Origin: Endomicrobium sp.
GTDB lineage: Bacteria; Elusimicrobiota; Endomicrobiia; Endomicrobiales; Endomicrobiaceae
Direction: 5' to 3'
Assembly (NCBI GenBank): GCA_031262885.1
Contig: JAISGV010000003.1
Location: 62,001-126,000 of the forward strand
DNA length: 64,000 nt
Both the position numbers and the translations under genes were made by a program. The notes under the pieces were generated by a model. The model worked only from the letters and a program-made list of their open reading frames with translations, was not told the DNA's origin and did not search any database. Of this stretch, positions 43,883 to 54,126 are shown one piece after another (positions within the stretch are counted from its first letter, which is position 1; each line of letters begins with the position of its first letter).

Positions 43883-46312
43883 ATGAAATTTTCTTATAAT
43901 TTCTTTAAAAAATTTGTAAATCATAATTTAAATAGTAATAATTTATCGGAAATTTTAATATCTTTAGGTTTTGAAGTTTCTAGCATTAATAAAGTTGAAA
44001 GATCTTGGTCTAATGTAATTGTTGTAAGAATTATAAGTTTAAAAAAGCATCCTAATGCAAATAAACTATTAATATGTAAGTTAACAGATGGTAATACAGA
44101 ATATTCAGTAATATGTGGTGACCAAAATATTAAGCTAGGGCAAAATGTTGTTTTAGCTAAAGATGGGGCAGTATTATGTAATAGTAACGTAAATATTATT
44201 ACAATAAAAAAAAAGCAAATAAGAGGTGTGCTTTCAGAAGGAATGATATGTTCAGAATATGAATTAGGTATTAAAAAAAATAAATCTACAGGTGTTTTAA
44301 TTCTTGATAAAGATACCAAATTAGGTATTCCTTTAGAAAACATTATAAAAATGAACAAGGATTATATAATAGATATATCTATACCAACTAATAGAGGAGA
44401 TTGTCTAAGCTATTTAGGATTAGCTAGAGAAATAGCAACAAAATTACATAAATTAGTAAATTTCCCAAATATAAAGAGTAAAAAAATAGCGACTATTTCA
44501 AATATTGTCAAATTAGAATCTAATTTATGCAATAAATATATGGGTATAATTATATCTAATGTAAAAGTAAAACCTTCTCCCATTTGGCTCATAGATGCAC
44601 TTGAAAATATTGGTATAAAATCTATTAATAATATCGTAGATATTACCAATTATGTAATGTTAGAAACGGGACAACCTTTACATGCTTTTGATATGGATAA
44701 ATTTTCCTCAAAAGAAATTTTTATAAGACAGGCAAAGAATCTTGAGAAAATAATAGCTATTAACAATAAAAAATATATACTTAGTAAAGATATATTAGTA
44801 ATAGCGGATATTGATAAACCTATATCCATAGCAGGAATAATCGGAGGAAAAAATTCTGAAATAGATAATGATACTAGAACTTTATTTTTAGAAAGTGCTA
44901 TTTTTGATCCAATTTCTGTTAGAAATTCTTCAAAAGTCTTAAAAATTGTTACAGAAGCTTCATACAGATTTTCAAGGGGAGTAGATCATAAATTATCAAA
45001 TTTTAGCGCATGGAGAGCTGCAAATCTAATTATTGAAATAGCAGGAGGTAATATAAGTAAAAAAATAATAGTAAATGGATTATCTCCTGATTTAAAAAAG
45101 AATTTGAATATAAAATTAAGATTTTCTAGGATACAAAAAATTTTGGGCTGTAAAATAACTATTTCTGAAGTATTTGAAATACTTAAATATATAGGCATTA
45201 TTTTTAAATATAATTGTGAAGAAGATTTTGTTATATGCAGAGTGCCTTCTTGGCGTAAAGATATAAATTATGAAATAGATATAATTGAAGAAATAATTAG
45301 AATAAAAGGATATGATATTATCCAAGATTTAGAAGAAAAAGGTATTGCTATAAGCTCTGTGAACAATAATTCCAATTCTATATTTAATAAAAACAATATA
45401 ATAAAAGAATTTAGAGTTAAGCTAAAAAATTTTGGATTTAATGAAGTTTTAAATTATAGTTTTTTAAAGATAGAAGATTTAAGAAAATTTAATATTGAAT
45501 ATTGTTATAAAATTTTAAATCCAGTTTCAAGAGAAAATGAAATCTTAAGACCATCTTTATTACCTTCACTTTATAATAATTTAATATTAAATTTAGATTA
45601 TGGATATAATAGAATATCTCTATTTGAATATGGAAAAATTTTTAATAAAAAAGGAGAAAGGAGATATTTTTCAGTTATAATGTATGGAGATGTTTGGGAC
45701 AATTGGTGGCAATGGAATAAATATAAATTTAAACCAAAATACAACTTTTTTTTTGGAGCAGGAATAATAAAGAATATTTTAAACTTTTCTAAAGATTTTA
45801 ATATAGAAGAAAATAATAATCCTACAAATTATTATCATCCATGGAAAACATCTATTGTAAAATATAAAGACAATTATGTTGGACAGTTTGGTATTTTAGC
45901 TCCATATATTACTGAAAAAGATAACCTTAAAAATGAAATATTTTTTTTCGAAATAGATGTAGAATATTTTTTTGATATTAACAAAAAAGATAAAATAAAA
46001 TTTTTCAGAAAATTTTCTAGATTTCCATTTTTAAGAAGAGATGTATCATTAATAGTTGATAAATCTTTAAAATTTTCAGATATAGAAAATATTATAAATA
46101 AATTTATGAAATCAAATGATATTTTAAAAAAGTATTATTTGTTATCTATTTTTTCAAATGATTTAAGTATAGGATACAATAAAATAAGTTATTCTATTAG
46201 ATTAATGTATAATAGTAATGAAAAAACCTTAACAAATTATGATGTGGATAAAAATATGAATTTATTATTGAATAAATTGAAGAAAAGTTTAAATTTAAAA
46301 TTAAGATGTTAG
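43883..46312 (+). CDS. pheT: Phenylalanyl-tRNA synthetase beta subunit
   Basis: 809 residues, full length. It starts with the usual helix (MKFSYNFFKKFV), then the tRNA-binding EMAP-like domain (HPNANKLLICKL, VICGDQNIKLGQ), the B3/B4 editing domain (IDISIPTNRGDCLSYLGLAR, NIVDITNYVMLETGQPLHAF), B5 and a catalytic-like core (RPSLLPSLYNN). The C-terminal anticodon-binding domain has SRFPFLRRDVSLIV. Forms an alpha2-beta2 enzyme with PheS. Confidence 0.95.
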   Translation: MKFSYNFFKKFVNHNLNSNNLSEILISLGFEVSSINKVERSWSNVIVVRIISLKKHPNANKLLICKLTDGNTEYSVICGDQNIKLGQNVVLAKDGAVLCNSNVNIITIKKKQIRGVLSEGMICSEYELGIKKNKSTGVLILDKDTKLGIPLENIIKMNKDYIIDISIPTNRGDCLSYLGLAREIATKLHKLVNFPNIKSKKIATISNIVKLESNLCNKYMGIIISNVKVKPSPIWLIDALENIGIKSINNIVDITNYVMLETGQPLHAFDMDKFSSKEIFIRQAKNLEKIIAINNKKYILSKDILVIADIDKPISIAGIIGGKNSEIDNDTRTLFLESAIFDPISVRNSSKVLKIVTEASYRFSRGVDHKLSNFSAWRAANLIIEIAGGNISKKIIVNGLSPDLKKNLNIKLRFSRIQKILGCKITISEVFEILKYIGIIFKYNCEEDFVICRVPSWRKDINYEIDIIEEIIRIKGYDIIQDLEEKGIAISSVNNNSNSIFNKNNIIKEFRVKLKNFGFNEVLNYSFLKIEDLRKFNIEYCYKILNPVSRENEILRPSLLPSLYNNLILNLDYGYNRISLFEYGKIFNKKGERRYFSVIMYGDVWDNWWQWNKYKFKPKYNFFFGAGIIKNILNFSKDFNIEENNNPTNYYHPWKTSIVKYKDNYVGQFGILAPYITEKDNLKNEIFFFEIDVEYFFDINKKDKIKFFRKFSRFPFLRRDVSLIVDKSLKFSDIENIINKFMKSNDILKKYYLLSIFSNDLSIGYNKISYSIRLMYNSNEKTLTNYDVDKNMNLLLNKLKKSLNLKLRC

Positions 46313-46339
46313 ATTATTGATAATAAAAGAGAAATCTAA

Positions 46340-48064
46340 ATGAAAGATAAAAATAAAGATGAATTAAATACATTAAGACATTCTGCTGCACATATTATGG
46401 CTGCTGCTGTGAAAAAAATTTTAGGTAATAAAGTTAAATTTGCTATAGGTCCAGCTATTGAAAATGGATTTTATTATGATTTTGATATTATAAAACCATT
46501 CACGTATAATGAACTTATAAAAATAGAAAATATAATGAATGAGATAATATCTTGTGATTTCCCATTTGTACAGTCATATATTTCTAAAGAAAATGCTATT
46601 TCTTTTTTTAAAAAAAACAACGAAAAATACAAAATAGAAATACTATCAAAAATTAAAGATGATATTGTAAGTATATATAAATGTGGTGATTTTGTAGATT
46701 TATGTAAAGGACCTCATATAAGTTCAACTGGAAAGTTAAGTTTTTTTAAATTGCTATCAGTTGCAGGATCATATTGGCAGGGAAATTCTTCTACAAAACA
46801 ATTACAAAGGATTTACGGAACAGCATTTTTAAAGAAAGAAAATTTAGATTCACATTTAAATTTTCTTTCTAAAGTTAAAGATAGAGATCATAGAAAATTA
46901 GGAAAAGCTTTAGAATTATTTAATATTAGTGATATTATTGGCAGTGGTTTAATTTTATGGCTACCAAATGGAGCTGTACTGAAAAATACAATAGAAAATT
47001 TTTTAAGAAAACTATGCATTGAGAACAGCTATAGTTTTCTTTCGACTCCACATATTGCAAATGATACATTGTTTTCAATTAGTGGACATTTAGAAACTTA
47101 TAAAGAGAATATGTATCCACCAATAATGTCAAAAAATATTTCGTATCATGTAAAGCCTATGAATTGTCCTATGCATTTATTAGTATATAAAACCAAATTG
47201 CATTCTTATAAAGATTTGCCTATTAGATATGCAGAATTAGGTACAGTTTATAGATTTGAAAAATCTGGAGTTTTACATGGACTTCTTAGGGCTAGAGGAT
47301 TCACTCAAGATGATGGACATATTATTATCACTCCAGAACAATTAACAAATGAAATACTTAAAATTCTTAAAATGGCAACCAATTGTTTAAAAGTTTTTGG
47401 ATTTTGTGAATATAAAATTTATTTTGCAACTATGCCTAAAAATAAATATATTGGAAATATTTCCGACTGGAATATAGCTCAAAATATTATTGAGAATACT
47501 TTAAAAACAAATAATTATCCATATGATATAGATGATGGAGGTGGGGCTTTTTATGGTCCAAAAATAGATATAAAAATAAAAGATTCAATAGGTAGATTAT
47601 GGCAATGTTCTACTATTCAGCTTGATTTTAATCTCCCTCAAAGATTTAATATTTTTTATGTTGATAGATTTGGAAATAAAAAAAGACCTTATTTAATTCA
47701 TAGAGCATTAGTAGGTTCTATAGAAAGGTTTATAGGTATTCTTTTGGAACATTATGCTGGAGAATTTCCATTTTGGCTATCTCCAGTTCAAGTAGCTATT
47801 CTTACTATAGATGATAAGCAAAAAGACTATTGTAATATAATATATAAAAAATTAAATAAATATAATATTCGAGTATTTTCTAATACTAAAAAAGAAGATT
47901 TAAGAAATAAAATAAAGCAATGCATTATTAATAAAGTACCATACATGATAATTATAGGTGAAAAAGAAAAACTGAATAAGCTTATTTCAGTTAAAACTAG
48001 AAAAAATATAGATTTAGGTAGCATGAAAATAGAAAATTTTATTTCTTTAGTACAACATAAATAA
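46340..48064 (+). CDS. thrS: Threonyl-tRNA synthetase lacking the N-terminal TGS domain
   Basis: 574 residues against about 640. The protein begins almost directly at the editing domain (LRHSAAHIMAAAVKKILGN; zinc-like cluster CGDFVDLCKGPH), so the N1 TGS domain is missing. The catalytic domain is complete: VKPMNCPMHLLVYKTK with the zinc cysteine, YRFEKSGVLHGLLRARGFTQ (motif 2), YGPKIDIKIKDSIGRLWQCS, and RALVGSIERFIGILLEHYAG (motif 3). A C-terminal anticodon-binding domain follows. The 27 bases before it hold no TGS remnant. It sits downstream of pheT rather than upstream of infC. Confidence 0.94.
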   Translation: MKDKNKDELNTLRHSAAHIMAAAVKKILGNKVKFAIGPAIENGFYYDFDIIKPFTYNELIKIENIMNEIISCDFPFVQSYISKENAISFFKKNNEKYKIEILSKIKDDIVSIYKCGDFVDLCKGPHISSTGKLSFFKLLSVAGSYWQGNSSTKQLQRIYGTAFLKKENLDSHLNFLSKVKDRDHRKLGKALELFNISDIIGSGLILWLPNGAVLKNTIENFLRKLCIENSYSFLSTPHIANDTLFSISGHLETYKENMYPPIMSKNISYHVKPMNCPMHLLVYKTKLHSYKDLPIRYAELGTVYRFEKSGVLHGLLRARGFTQDDGHIIITPEQLTNEILKILKMATNCLKVFGFCEYKIYFATMPKNKYIGNISDWNIAQNIIENTLKTNNYPYDIDDGGGAFYGPKIDIKIKDSIGRLWQCSTIQLDFNLPQRFNIFYVDRFGNKKRPYLIHRALVGSIERFIGILLEHYAGEFPFWLSPVQVAILTIDDKQKDYCNIIYKKLNKYNIRVFSNTKKEDLRNKIKQCIINKVPYMIIIGEKEKLNKLISVKTRKNIDLGSMKIENFISLVQHK

Positions 48065-48093
48065 TATAATAATATTATAAATAATTAGTACTT

Positions 48094-48321
48094 ATGGACT
48101 ATATTGAGGTTTTATCATTAAAAGTAGAAGAAGTATTAATAAAATTTAAAAAACTTAATGATGAAAATTGTAGACTTAAATTGGAAATAGAATATTTAAG
48201 AAAAGAATTATTAAGAAATAAACAATACATGGATGAATATATTATTAGAAAACGTAATATTAATAAAGCAGTTATTAAATTAGAAAAAATTATTAGAAAA
48301 TTAAAAGGTGAAAGAATATGA
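48094..48321 (+). CDS. Short coiled-coil protein, ZapB-like
   Basis: 75 residues, almost entirely predicted helix with heptad leucines and many Lys/Glu (SLKVEEVLIKFKKLNDENCR then LEIEYLRKELL). This is the build of ZapB, the coiled-coil partner of ZapA at the division ring. The place directly before zapA and after the phe operon supports that. Sequence alone is too generic for certainty. Overlaps zapA by 4 bases (ATGA). Confidence 0.6.
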   Translation: MDYIEVLSLKVEEVLIKFKKLNDENCRLKLEIEYLRKELLRNKQYMDEYIIRKRNINKAVIKLEKIIRKLKGERI

Positions 48322-48602
48322 TAATTGCTAAAGAAAGAATCATGGGAAGAGAAATAGAATTAAATATAGATAATATGAATAGTGATGAATTTAATAATAT
48401 TATAAGTTTTATTAATGAGCAATGGTTGGAAGTAAAAAAAGAGAATGTAAAAATTCCAGATACTCAAAAAATAGCTACTTTAACAACTATAAAAATTGCA
48501 ATAAAATTATTTATATCTAAAAACATACATGAAAAAGTTTTACATGAATATAATGAAAAAATAGAAAAAATAATTTCTAAACTAGATATTATATTAAATT
48601 AA
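48318..48602 (+). CDS. zapA: Cell division protein ZapA-like
   Basis: 94 residues. The N-terminal half resembles ZapA (IMGREIELNIDN, then a helix with FINEQWLEVKKEN and the TLTTIKIAIKL segment); the C-terminal half is coiled coil. ZapA crosslinks FtsZ filaments. Context is the common order pheT, zapB-like, zapA, 5-FCL, rny. 5-FCL starts 20 bases downstream, so no 6S RNA fits in the gap. Confidence 0.7.
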   Translation: MIIAKERIMGREIELNIDNMNSDEFNNIISFINEQWLEVKKENVKIPDTQKIATLTTIKIAIKLFISKNIHEKVLHEYNEKIEKIISKLDIILN

Positions 48603-48622
48603 ATTTTTAATTATTTTAAAAT

Positions 48623-49198
48623 ATGAATATTAATCTAAAATATAAAAAACGGATAGAATTGTTATCTATAAGAAATAACATGAGTAAAAACTTAATACTA
48701 TCTAAAAGTTTTTCTATTTTTAATAAAATTAAAAAATTAAATAAATATAATTTAGCAAATAGTGTGATGTTTTATTTGTCTTTTAATTCTGAAGTTATAA
48801 CTGATTATATGATTAAGCATTCTATTGAAAATAATAAAGTTATATCAGTTCCAGCAATAGCTAATCTTGAGAAAAATGTATTATTTGCTATTAAGATTTC
48901 CAAACTTGAAGATGCTAATCAAATTGTTTATAAAATTAGACAGCCTAATATTAGTAGTTTTAATATTATTAATAAAAATAGTATTGATTTAATTTTTGTC
49001 CCAGGTATAGCTTTTGATTATAAAGGATATAGATTAGGTTATGGAAAAGGATATTATGATAGATGGCTTTATAATATACCTAAAAGTAAAATTATAGGTC
49101 TTGCTTATGATTTTCAAATTATTGATAAAGTGCCTATAAATACTTATGATTTACCTGTTGGGAGTATTATTACCGAAAAAAGAATAATAACAGTTTGA
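48623..49198 (+). CDS. 5-formyltetrahydrofolate cyclo-ligase
   Basis: ATP-dependent conversion of 5-formyl-THF to 5,10-methenyl-THF, returning folate to the one-carbon pool. 191 residues. The C-terminal signature is complete: [20 protein letters not shown] followed by GYYDRWL, plus [19 protein letters not shown]. The N-terminal basic helix ([10 protein letters not shown]) matches the family. Located between zapA and rny, a frequent bacterial arrangement. Confidence 0.9.
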   Translation: MNINLKYKKRIELLSIRNNMSKNLILSKSFSIFNKIKKLNKYNLANSVMFYLSFNSEVITDYMIKHSIENNKVISVPAIANLEKNVLFAIKISKLEDANQIVYKIRQPNISSFNIINKNSIDLIFVPGIAFDYKGYRLGYGKGYYDRWLYNIPKSKIIGLAYDFQIIDKVPINTYDLPVGSIITEKRIITV

Positions 49199-49232
49199 AA
49201 AAGTATTTAAAAAAGTAAGAGGTTCCTTTATA

Positions 49233-50789
49233 ATGGTAAATTTTATAGCTATTATTATTATTTCTTTTGTATCTTTCATTTTAGGTTTTGTATCTCGTTT
49301 TATATATGCAAAAATTAATGTCAAAGCAACTGAACAAATTGCTACTAAGATTATTAAAGAAGCTAAATCATTAGCTGATACTAAATTTAAAGAAGCTCTT
49401 TTAGAAGCAAGAATAATTGTTGATAATGAAAAAAGAGAATTTGATAAAGAAATAAAAGAAAGAAGAAGTTCTATGCAAATTTTGGAAAATAGATTAAATC
49501 AAAGAGAAGAAAATCTAGATAAAAAAGTAGATTCCATAGATAAAAAAGAAAAAGATTTAAGTTTTAGAGAAAAAAATATTTATACTAAAGAGCAATTTTT
49601 ATCTTCTAAAATTTTAGAAGTTGGAAAAATAAAAGATGAACAATATAAAATTCTTAGAAATATTTCAGGAATGACTAAAGACGAAGCAAGAAAAAAAATT
49701 ATTACTGATGTTGAAAATGAAGTAAAACAAGATATTATAGTTTTGACACAAAGATTGGAACATGAAGCTCAAGAAAATGCAGAAAAAAAAGCTAAAGAAA
49801 TTATATCTATTGCTATGCAACGTATATCTACTGAACACGCCATAGATGCAGTAGTATCAAGTATAAATATTCCTAATGATGAAATAAAAGGAAGAATTAT
49901 TGGCAGAGAAGGTAGAAATATTAGAACTTTTGAACAAGTTACAGGAGTAGATTTGATTGTAGATGATACTCCTGAAACAATTACTATATCATCTTTTGAT
50001 GGAGTTAGAAGAGCCATTGCAAAAATAGCTTTAGAAAAGTTAATATCTGATGGTAGAATTCATCCTGCTAGAATAGAAGAAGTAGTTGCTAAAACAAAAC
50101 GAGATATGGATCAACATATTAAAGAAATAGGAGAAAGAGCTGTAATAGATGCAGGAGTACCTGGATTACACCCTGAAATAATTAAGCTATTAGGTAAATT
50201 AAAATATAGAACTTCATATGGACAAAATCAATTACAACATACTTTAGAAGTTAGTTGGTTAGCTGGGGCTATTGCAAGTGAGCTTAGATTAGATACTATT
50301 TTTTGTAAAACAGGTGGATTATTACATGATATAGGAAAAGCTGTAAGTCATGAAATTGACGGAAGTCATAATCAAATTTCAGCTGAAATAGCAAAAAAAT
50401 ATGGAGAGTCTCCTAAAATGATTAATGCAATCTTATCGCATCATGAAGGATTTGAACGTCCTAAAAGCGCAGAAGCTTTTGTTATTGCAGTCTCTGATGC
50501 CATTTCAGCTTCTAGACCTGGGGCTAGAAGGGATTCTATAGAAAATTATATTAAACGTATTGAAAAACTTGAAAAGGTTGCAAATAGTTTTGATGGAATC
50601 TTAATGACTTATGCTGTTCAAGCAGGTAGAGAAGTTAGAGTACTAGTTCAACCGGAATGTATTGATGATAAACATGCTGAAATTTTAGCACGTGAAATAG
50701 CAAAAAAAATTGAACAGGAATTAGAATATCCAGGTCAAGTAAAAGTAACTGTAATACGGGAAATTAGAGCTCATGATATAGCAAAATAA
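49233..50789 (+). CDS. rny: Ribonuclease Y
   Basis: Membrane-anchored endoribonuclease starting mRNA decay; 518 residues. One N-terminal membrane segment (about 3-25), a long coiled coil to about residue 200, a KH domain ([20 protein letters not shown]), then the HD domain with the metal residues in [17 protein letters not shown] and AILSHHEG. The ending [17 protein letters not shown] is typical. Full length and intact. AAGAGGT lies upstream. Confidence 0.96.
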   Translation: MVNFIAIIIISFVSFILGFVSRFIYAKINVKATEQIATKIIKEAKSLADTKFKEALLEARIIVDNEKREFDKEIKERRSSMQILENRLNQREENLDKKVDSIDKKEKDLSFREKNIYTKEQFLSSKILEVGKIKDEQYKILRNISGMTKDEARKKIITDVENEVKQDIIVLTQRLEHEAQENAEKKAKEIISIAMQRISTEHAIDAVVSSINIPNDEIKGRIIGREGRNIRTFEQVTGVDLIVDDTPETITISSFDGVRRAIAKIALEKLISDGRIHPARIEEVVAKTKRDMDQHIKEIGERAVIDAGVPGLHPEIIKLLGKLKYRTSYGQNQLQHTLEVSWLAGAIASELRLDTIFCKTGGLLHDIGKAVSHEIDGSHNQISAEIAKKYGESPKMINAILSHHEGFERPKSAEAFVIAVSDAISASRPGARRDSIENYIKRIEKLEKVANSFDGILMTYAVQAGREVRVLVQPECIDDKHAEILAREIAKKIEQELEYPGQVKVTVIREIRAHDIAK

Positions 50790-50812
50790 ATAATTTGTAC
50801 TAACGTTACAAT

Positions 50813-51562
50813 ATGTTACAAAAAAAAAAAATAAAGAAACAAAGATTAGACAAGATTATATTAGATAAAAAATTAGCTAAAAATTTAAAAGAAGCGCAAG
50901 CTTTTATAATGGCAGGTAAAATTTTAGTAAATAATCAAGCGTGTTATCAATCAGGTATACTTACTAAAGAAAATGCTTTGATTAAAGTAAAGCCAACAAA
51001 TCCATACGTATCAATAGGAGGTTTAAAATTACATTTAGCATTTAAATTTTTAGGTATTAATAATTTAAATGGATTTACTTGTTTAGATGTTGGAGCTTCT
51101 ACCGGTGGATTTACAGATTGTATGTTAAAGTATGGAGCTGTTAAAATTTATGCTATAGATGTAGGTTCTAAACAACTACATTATAAATTACGAAAAGATA
51201 AGCGTGTAATTAATATAGAAAATATGAATTTCAGATATTTTGATAAGTTTAATTTTAGAATAAATAAAATAGATCTCATAACAGTAGATGTATCTTTTAT
51301 ATCACTATCTAAAATAATACCTGTATTGTATAATACTGCTTCTAAAAAAAGTTTAGTGTTAGTAATGATAAAACCTCAATTTGAACTTCAGCCATATGAA
51401 TTGATTAAAGGAATTGTAAAAAATAAAGTATTGAGACAAAAAGCTATAAATAAGATTAAAAATATAGCTATTAATATAGGGTTCATTGTAAAATCTGAAG
51501 TATGTTCAGCTATTAAAGGCCGCAAAGGAAATTTAGAACATTTTTTACTTTTAGAAAAATAG
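50813..51562 (+). CDS. tlyA: TlyA-type rRNA (cytidine-2'-O)-methyltransferase
   Basis: 249 residues: an N-terminal S4 RNA-binding domain (RLDKIILDKKLAKNLKEAQA) and an RrmJ-fold methyltransferase domain with CLDVGASTGGFTDCMLKYGA. The catalytic tetrad region has Asp in TVDVSFISL and Lys in VMIKPQFEL, and a late Glu in the KGRKGNLEHF region. The family methylates ribosomal RNA; some members are described as haemolysins, which is probably indirect. Placed between rny and leuS. Confidence 0.9.
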   Translation: MLQKKKIKKQRLDKIILDKKLAKNLKEAQAFIMAGKILVNNQACYQSGILTKENALIKVKPTNPYVSIGGLKLHLAFKFLGINNLNGFTCLDVGASTGGFTDCMLKYGAVKIYAIDVGSKQLHYKLRKDKRVINIENMNFRYFDKFNFRINKIDLITVDVSFISLSKIIPVLYNTASKKSLVLVMIKPQFELQPYELIKGIVKNKVLRQKAINKIKNIAINIGFIVKSEVCSAIKGRKGNLEHFLLLEK

Positions 51563-51576
51563 GAATTCTTATAAAA

Positions 51577-54015
51577 ATGGAAAAATACGATCATTTAAAA
51601 ATTGAAAAAAAATGGCAAATAAAATGGGATGAAAATAAAGTTTTTAAAAGTGAAGTAGATTATTATAAACCAAAATTTTATTGTCTTGTTATGCTTCCTT
51701 ACCCATCAGGGAATTTACATATGGGACATGTAAGAAATTATGTAATTGGAGATGTTTTTGCAAGATTTAATAGAATGATAGGAAACAATGTCCTACATCC
51801 AATAGGCTGGGATGCTTTTGGTTTGCCAGCAGAAAATGCAGCAATAAAAAATGGTATCTCACCAAAAGAATGGACAGAACAAAATATTGCTAATATGAAG
51901 AAACAATTAAAAATGTTAGGAATTTCTTATGATTGGAGTAGAGAAATCTCAACTTGTAAACCTGAATATTATAAATGGAATCAATGGTTTTTTTTAAAAA
52001 TGAACGAAATAGGCTTGGTATTTAGAAAAAAATCTAATGTTAATTGGTGTCCATTATGTAAAACAGTTCTTGCTAATGAACAAGTTTTGAGTGGTAAATG
52101 TTGGAGATGTGATAGTAATACTGAAATTAAAAAACTAGAACAATGGTTTTTAAGAATTACTAATTATGCTAATACTCTTTTAGAAGATATGAAACAACTA
52201 AAAAATGGATGGGAAAAGCAAGTTTTATCTATGCAAACAAATTGGATAGGTAAATCTGTAGGAGTAAATATAAATTTCGATTTATTTATTAAAAATAAAA
52301 AAACAAAAAAAAAATTAAAAGTTTTTACAACAAGACCTGAAACAATATTTGGAGTTACTTTTGTTGTTATTTCTCCTGAACATGATTTTATTAGAAAATT
52401 TAAAAATTTCATTATTAACTATAATGAGATAGCTGAATATAAAATTAGATTTAATAATTATATTAATAAAAATTTTTTAAAAGAAAAATATGGTATTCCT
52501 ATTAAAGGAATAGAAGTAATTAATCCCGCTAATAATAAAAAAATTCCAATGTTTGTATCAAGTTACGTATTAAAGGAATATGGTACCGGGGCTATTATGG
52601 CTGTACCTGCTCATGATAAAAGAGATTCGGAATTTGCTAAAGTATATAATATACCTATAATCAAAGTTATAGCCCAATATGATAACGAAACAATAAATTC
52701 AAAAGTAATGTATGAATGTAAAGATGGAGTCTTAATTAATTCTAAACAATTTAATGGAATGGATTCTAAAGAAGCATCTATTAAAATTACAAATTGGTTA
52801 AAAAATGAAGGAAATGCAGAAAAAAAAGTAAATTTTAAAATTAAAGATTGGCTTATATCTAGACAGAGAAAGTGGGGGACTCCAATTCCGATAATTTATT
52901 GTAAAAAATGTGGAATTGTTCCTGTTCCAGAAAGAGAATTACCATTAAATTTTCCAAAAACCTACGATGAAATTTATGTTATATGTCCTAATTGTAATAG
53001 TTTAGCAAAAAGAGAAACAGATACTATGGATACTTTTGTTGATTCTTCTTGGTATTATATGAGATATTGTGATCCAAATAATAGTATTGTAGCTTTTGAT
53101 ATTAAAAAAGCTAAGTATTGGATGCCTGTAGATCAATACATTGGAGGCATAGAACATGCTTGTATGCATTTAATATATGCTAGATTTTGGTATAAAGTAA
53201 TGAAAGATTTAGGAATTGTAGCTGCTACTGGAAAAGAACCATTTACAAATCTTCTAACGCAAGGAATGGTAACCTTAAATGGAAGTGCGATGTCTAAATC
53301 TAGAGGGAATATTATATCGCCTAATAAAATAAGCGGTAAGTATGGTGTTGATGCTTTAAGATTATTTATTTTATTTGCAGCTCCTCCTAAAAAACAATTA
53401 GATTGGTCGAAACAATCTATGAATATAGTGAAAGGATGTCATAATTTTTTAAACAGGTTATGGCGTCTTTTTGAAATTATAAATATGAAATCTAGATTTT
53501 CAGCATCCAAGCAAAATAAAAACGAAATATTATTAAAAATGAATTTTACCATAAAAAAAGTTACTGAAAATTTAAAAAAAGAGTTTAAATTCAATACAGC
53601 TATTTCTCATATAATGGAATTAGTAAATGCTTTATACGTTTATAAATGGCACTCTAATGATAATGGAGTATCTTTACAGGTGTATAAAAATATAATACTA
53701 TTAATGTATCCTTTTACACCACATATTTGTGAAGAACTGTGGGAAAGATTAGGTAATAATAATAATATTTCAGAACAAAATTTATGGCCACAGTATACCA
53801 TTGAATTATTAGATTATAAAAAAGATATTATTGAAATACCCGTACAAATAAATGGTAAGCTTAGGGGTAAAGTATTAGTTAATTTAGAGGATAGCGAAGA
53901 TGATATTAAAAGAAAAATAAAATGTAATAATAAATTGTTGTCGTATTTTAATAATAAAAAGATATTAAAATTTATGTATATAAAAAGTAAAATTGTGGTT
54001 ATAGTTTCTAATTAG
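51577..54015 (+). CDS. leuS: Leucyl-tRNA synthetase
   Basis: Class I synthetase, 812 residues, bacterial type. HIGH motif in PYPSGNLHMGHVRNYVIGD, zinc-binding CPLCKTVLANEQV, CP1 editing domain (TTRPETIFGVTFV, GTGAIMAVPAHDKRD), and the KMSKS motif as MSKSRGN. The C-terminal anticodon-binding and LeuRS-C domains end the protein. All catalytic motifs are present. tRNA-Gln follows. Confidence 0.96.
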   Translation: MEKYDHLKIEKKWQIKWDENKVFKSEVDYYKPKFYCLVMLPYPSGNLHMGHVRNYVIGDVFARFNRMIGNNVLHPIGWDAFGLPAENAAIKNGISPKEWTEQNIANMKKQLKMLGISYDWSREISTCKPEYYKWNQWFFLKMNEIGLVFRKKSNVNWCPLCKTVLANEQVLSGKCWRCDSNTEIKKLEQWFLRITNYANTLLEDMKQLKNGWEKQVLSMQTNWIGKSVGVNINFDLFIKNKKTKKKLKVFTTRPETIFGVTFVVISPEHDFIRKFKNFIINYNEIAEYKIRFNNYINKNFLKEKYGIPIKGIEVINPANNKKIPMFVSSYVLKEYGTGAIMAVPAHDKRDSEFAKVYNIPIIKVIAQYDNETINSKVMYECKDGVLINSKQFNGMDSKEASIKITNWLKNEGNAEKKVNFKIKDWLISRQRKWGTPIPIIYCKKCGIVPVPERELPLNFPKTYDEIYVICPNCNSLAKRETDTMDTFVDSSWYYMRYCDPNNSIVAFDIKKAKYWMPVDQYIGGIEHACMHLIYARFWYKVMKDLGIVAATGKEPFTNLLTQGMVTLNGSAMSKSRGNIISPNKISGKYGVDALRLFILFAAPPKKQLDWSKQSMNIVKGCHNFLNRLWRLFEIINMKSRFSASKQNKNEILLKMNFTIKKVTENLKKEFKFNTAISHIMELVNALYVYKWHSNDNGVSLQVYKNIILLMYPFTPHICEELWERLGNNNNISEQNLWPQYTIELLDYKKDIIEIPVQINGKLRGKVLVNLEDSEDDIKRKIKCNNKLLSYFNNKKILKFMYIKSKIVVIVSN

Positions 54016-54042
54016 TTTAAAAAAAATAAATGCATATATAAA

Positions 54043-54113
54043 TCCGGGATTGTGTAAAGGTAGCACAAGGGATTTTGGATCCCTTTGTCTAGGTTCGAAT
54101 CCTAGTCCCGGAG
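54043..54113 (+). tRNA. tRNA-Gln (anticodon TTG)
   Basis: 71-nt cloverleaf: TCCGGGA pairs with TCCCGGA, discriminator G. Anticodon arm AGGGA-TTTTGGA-TCCCT, T-arm CTAGGTTCGAATCCTAG. CCA is not encoded. Confidence 0.95.
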
Positions 54114-54126
54114 TAAAATAATAAAA

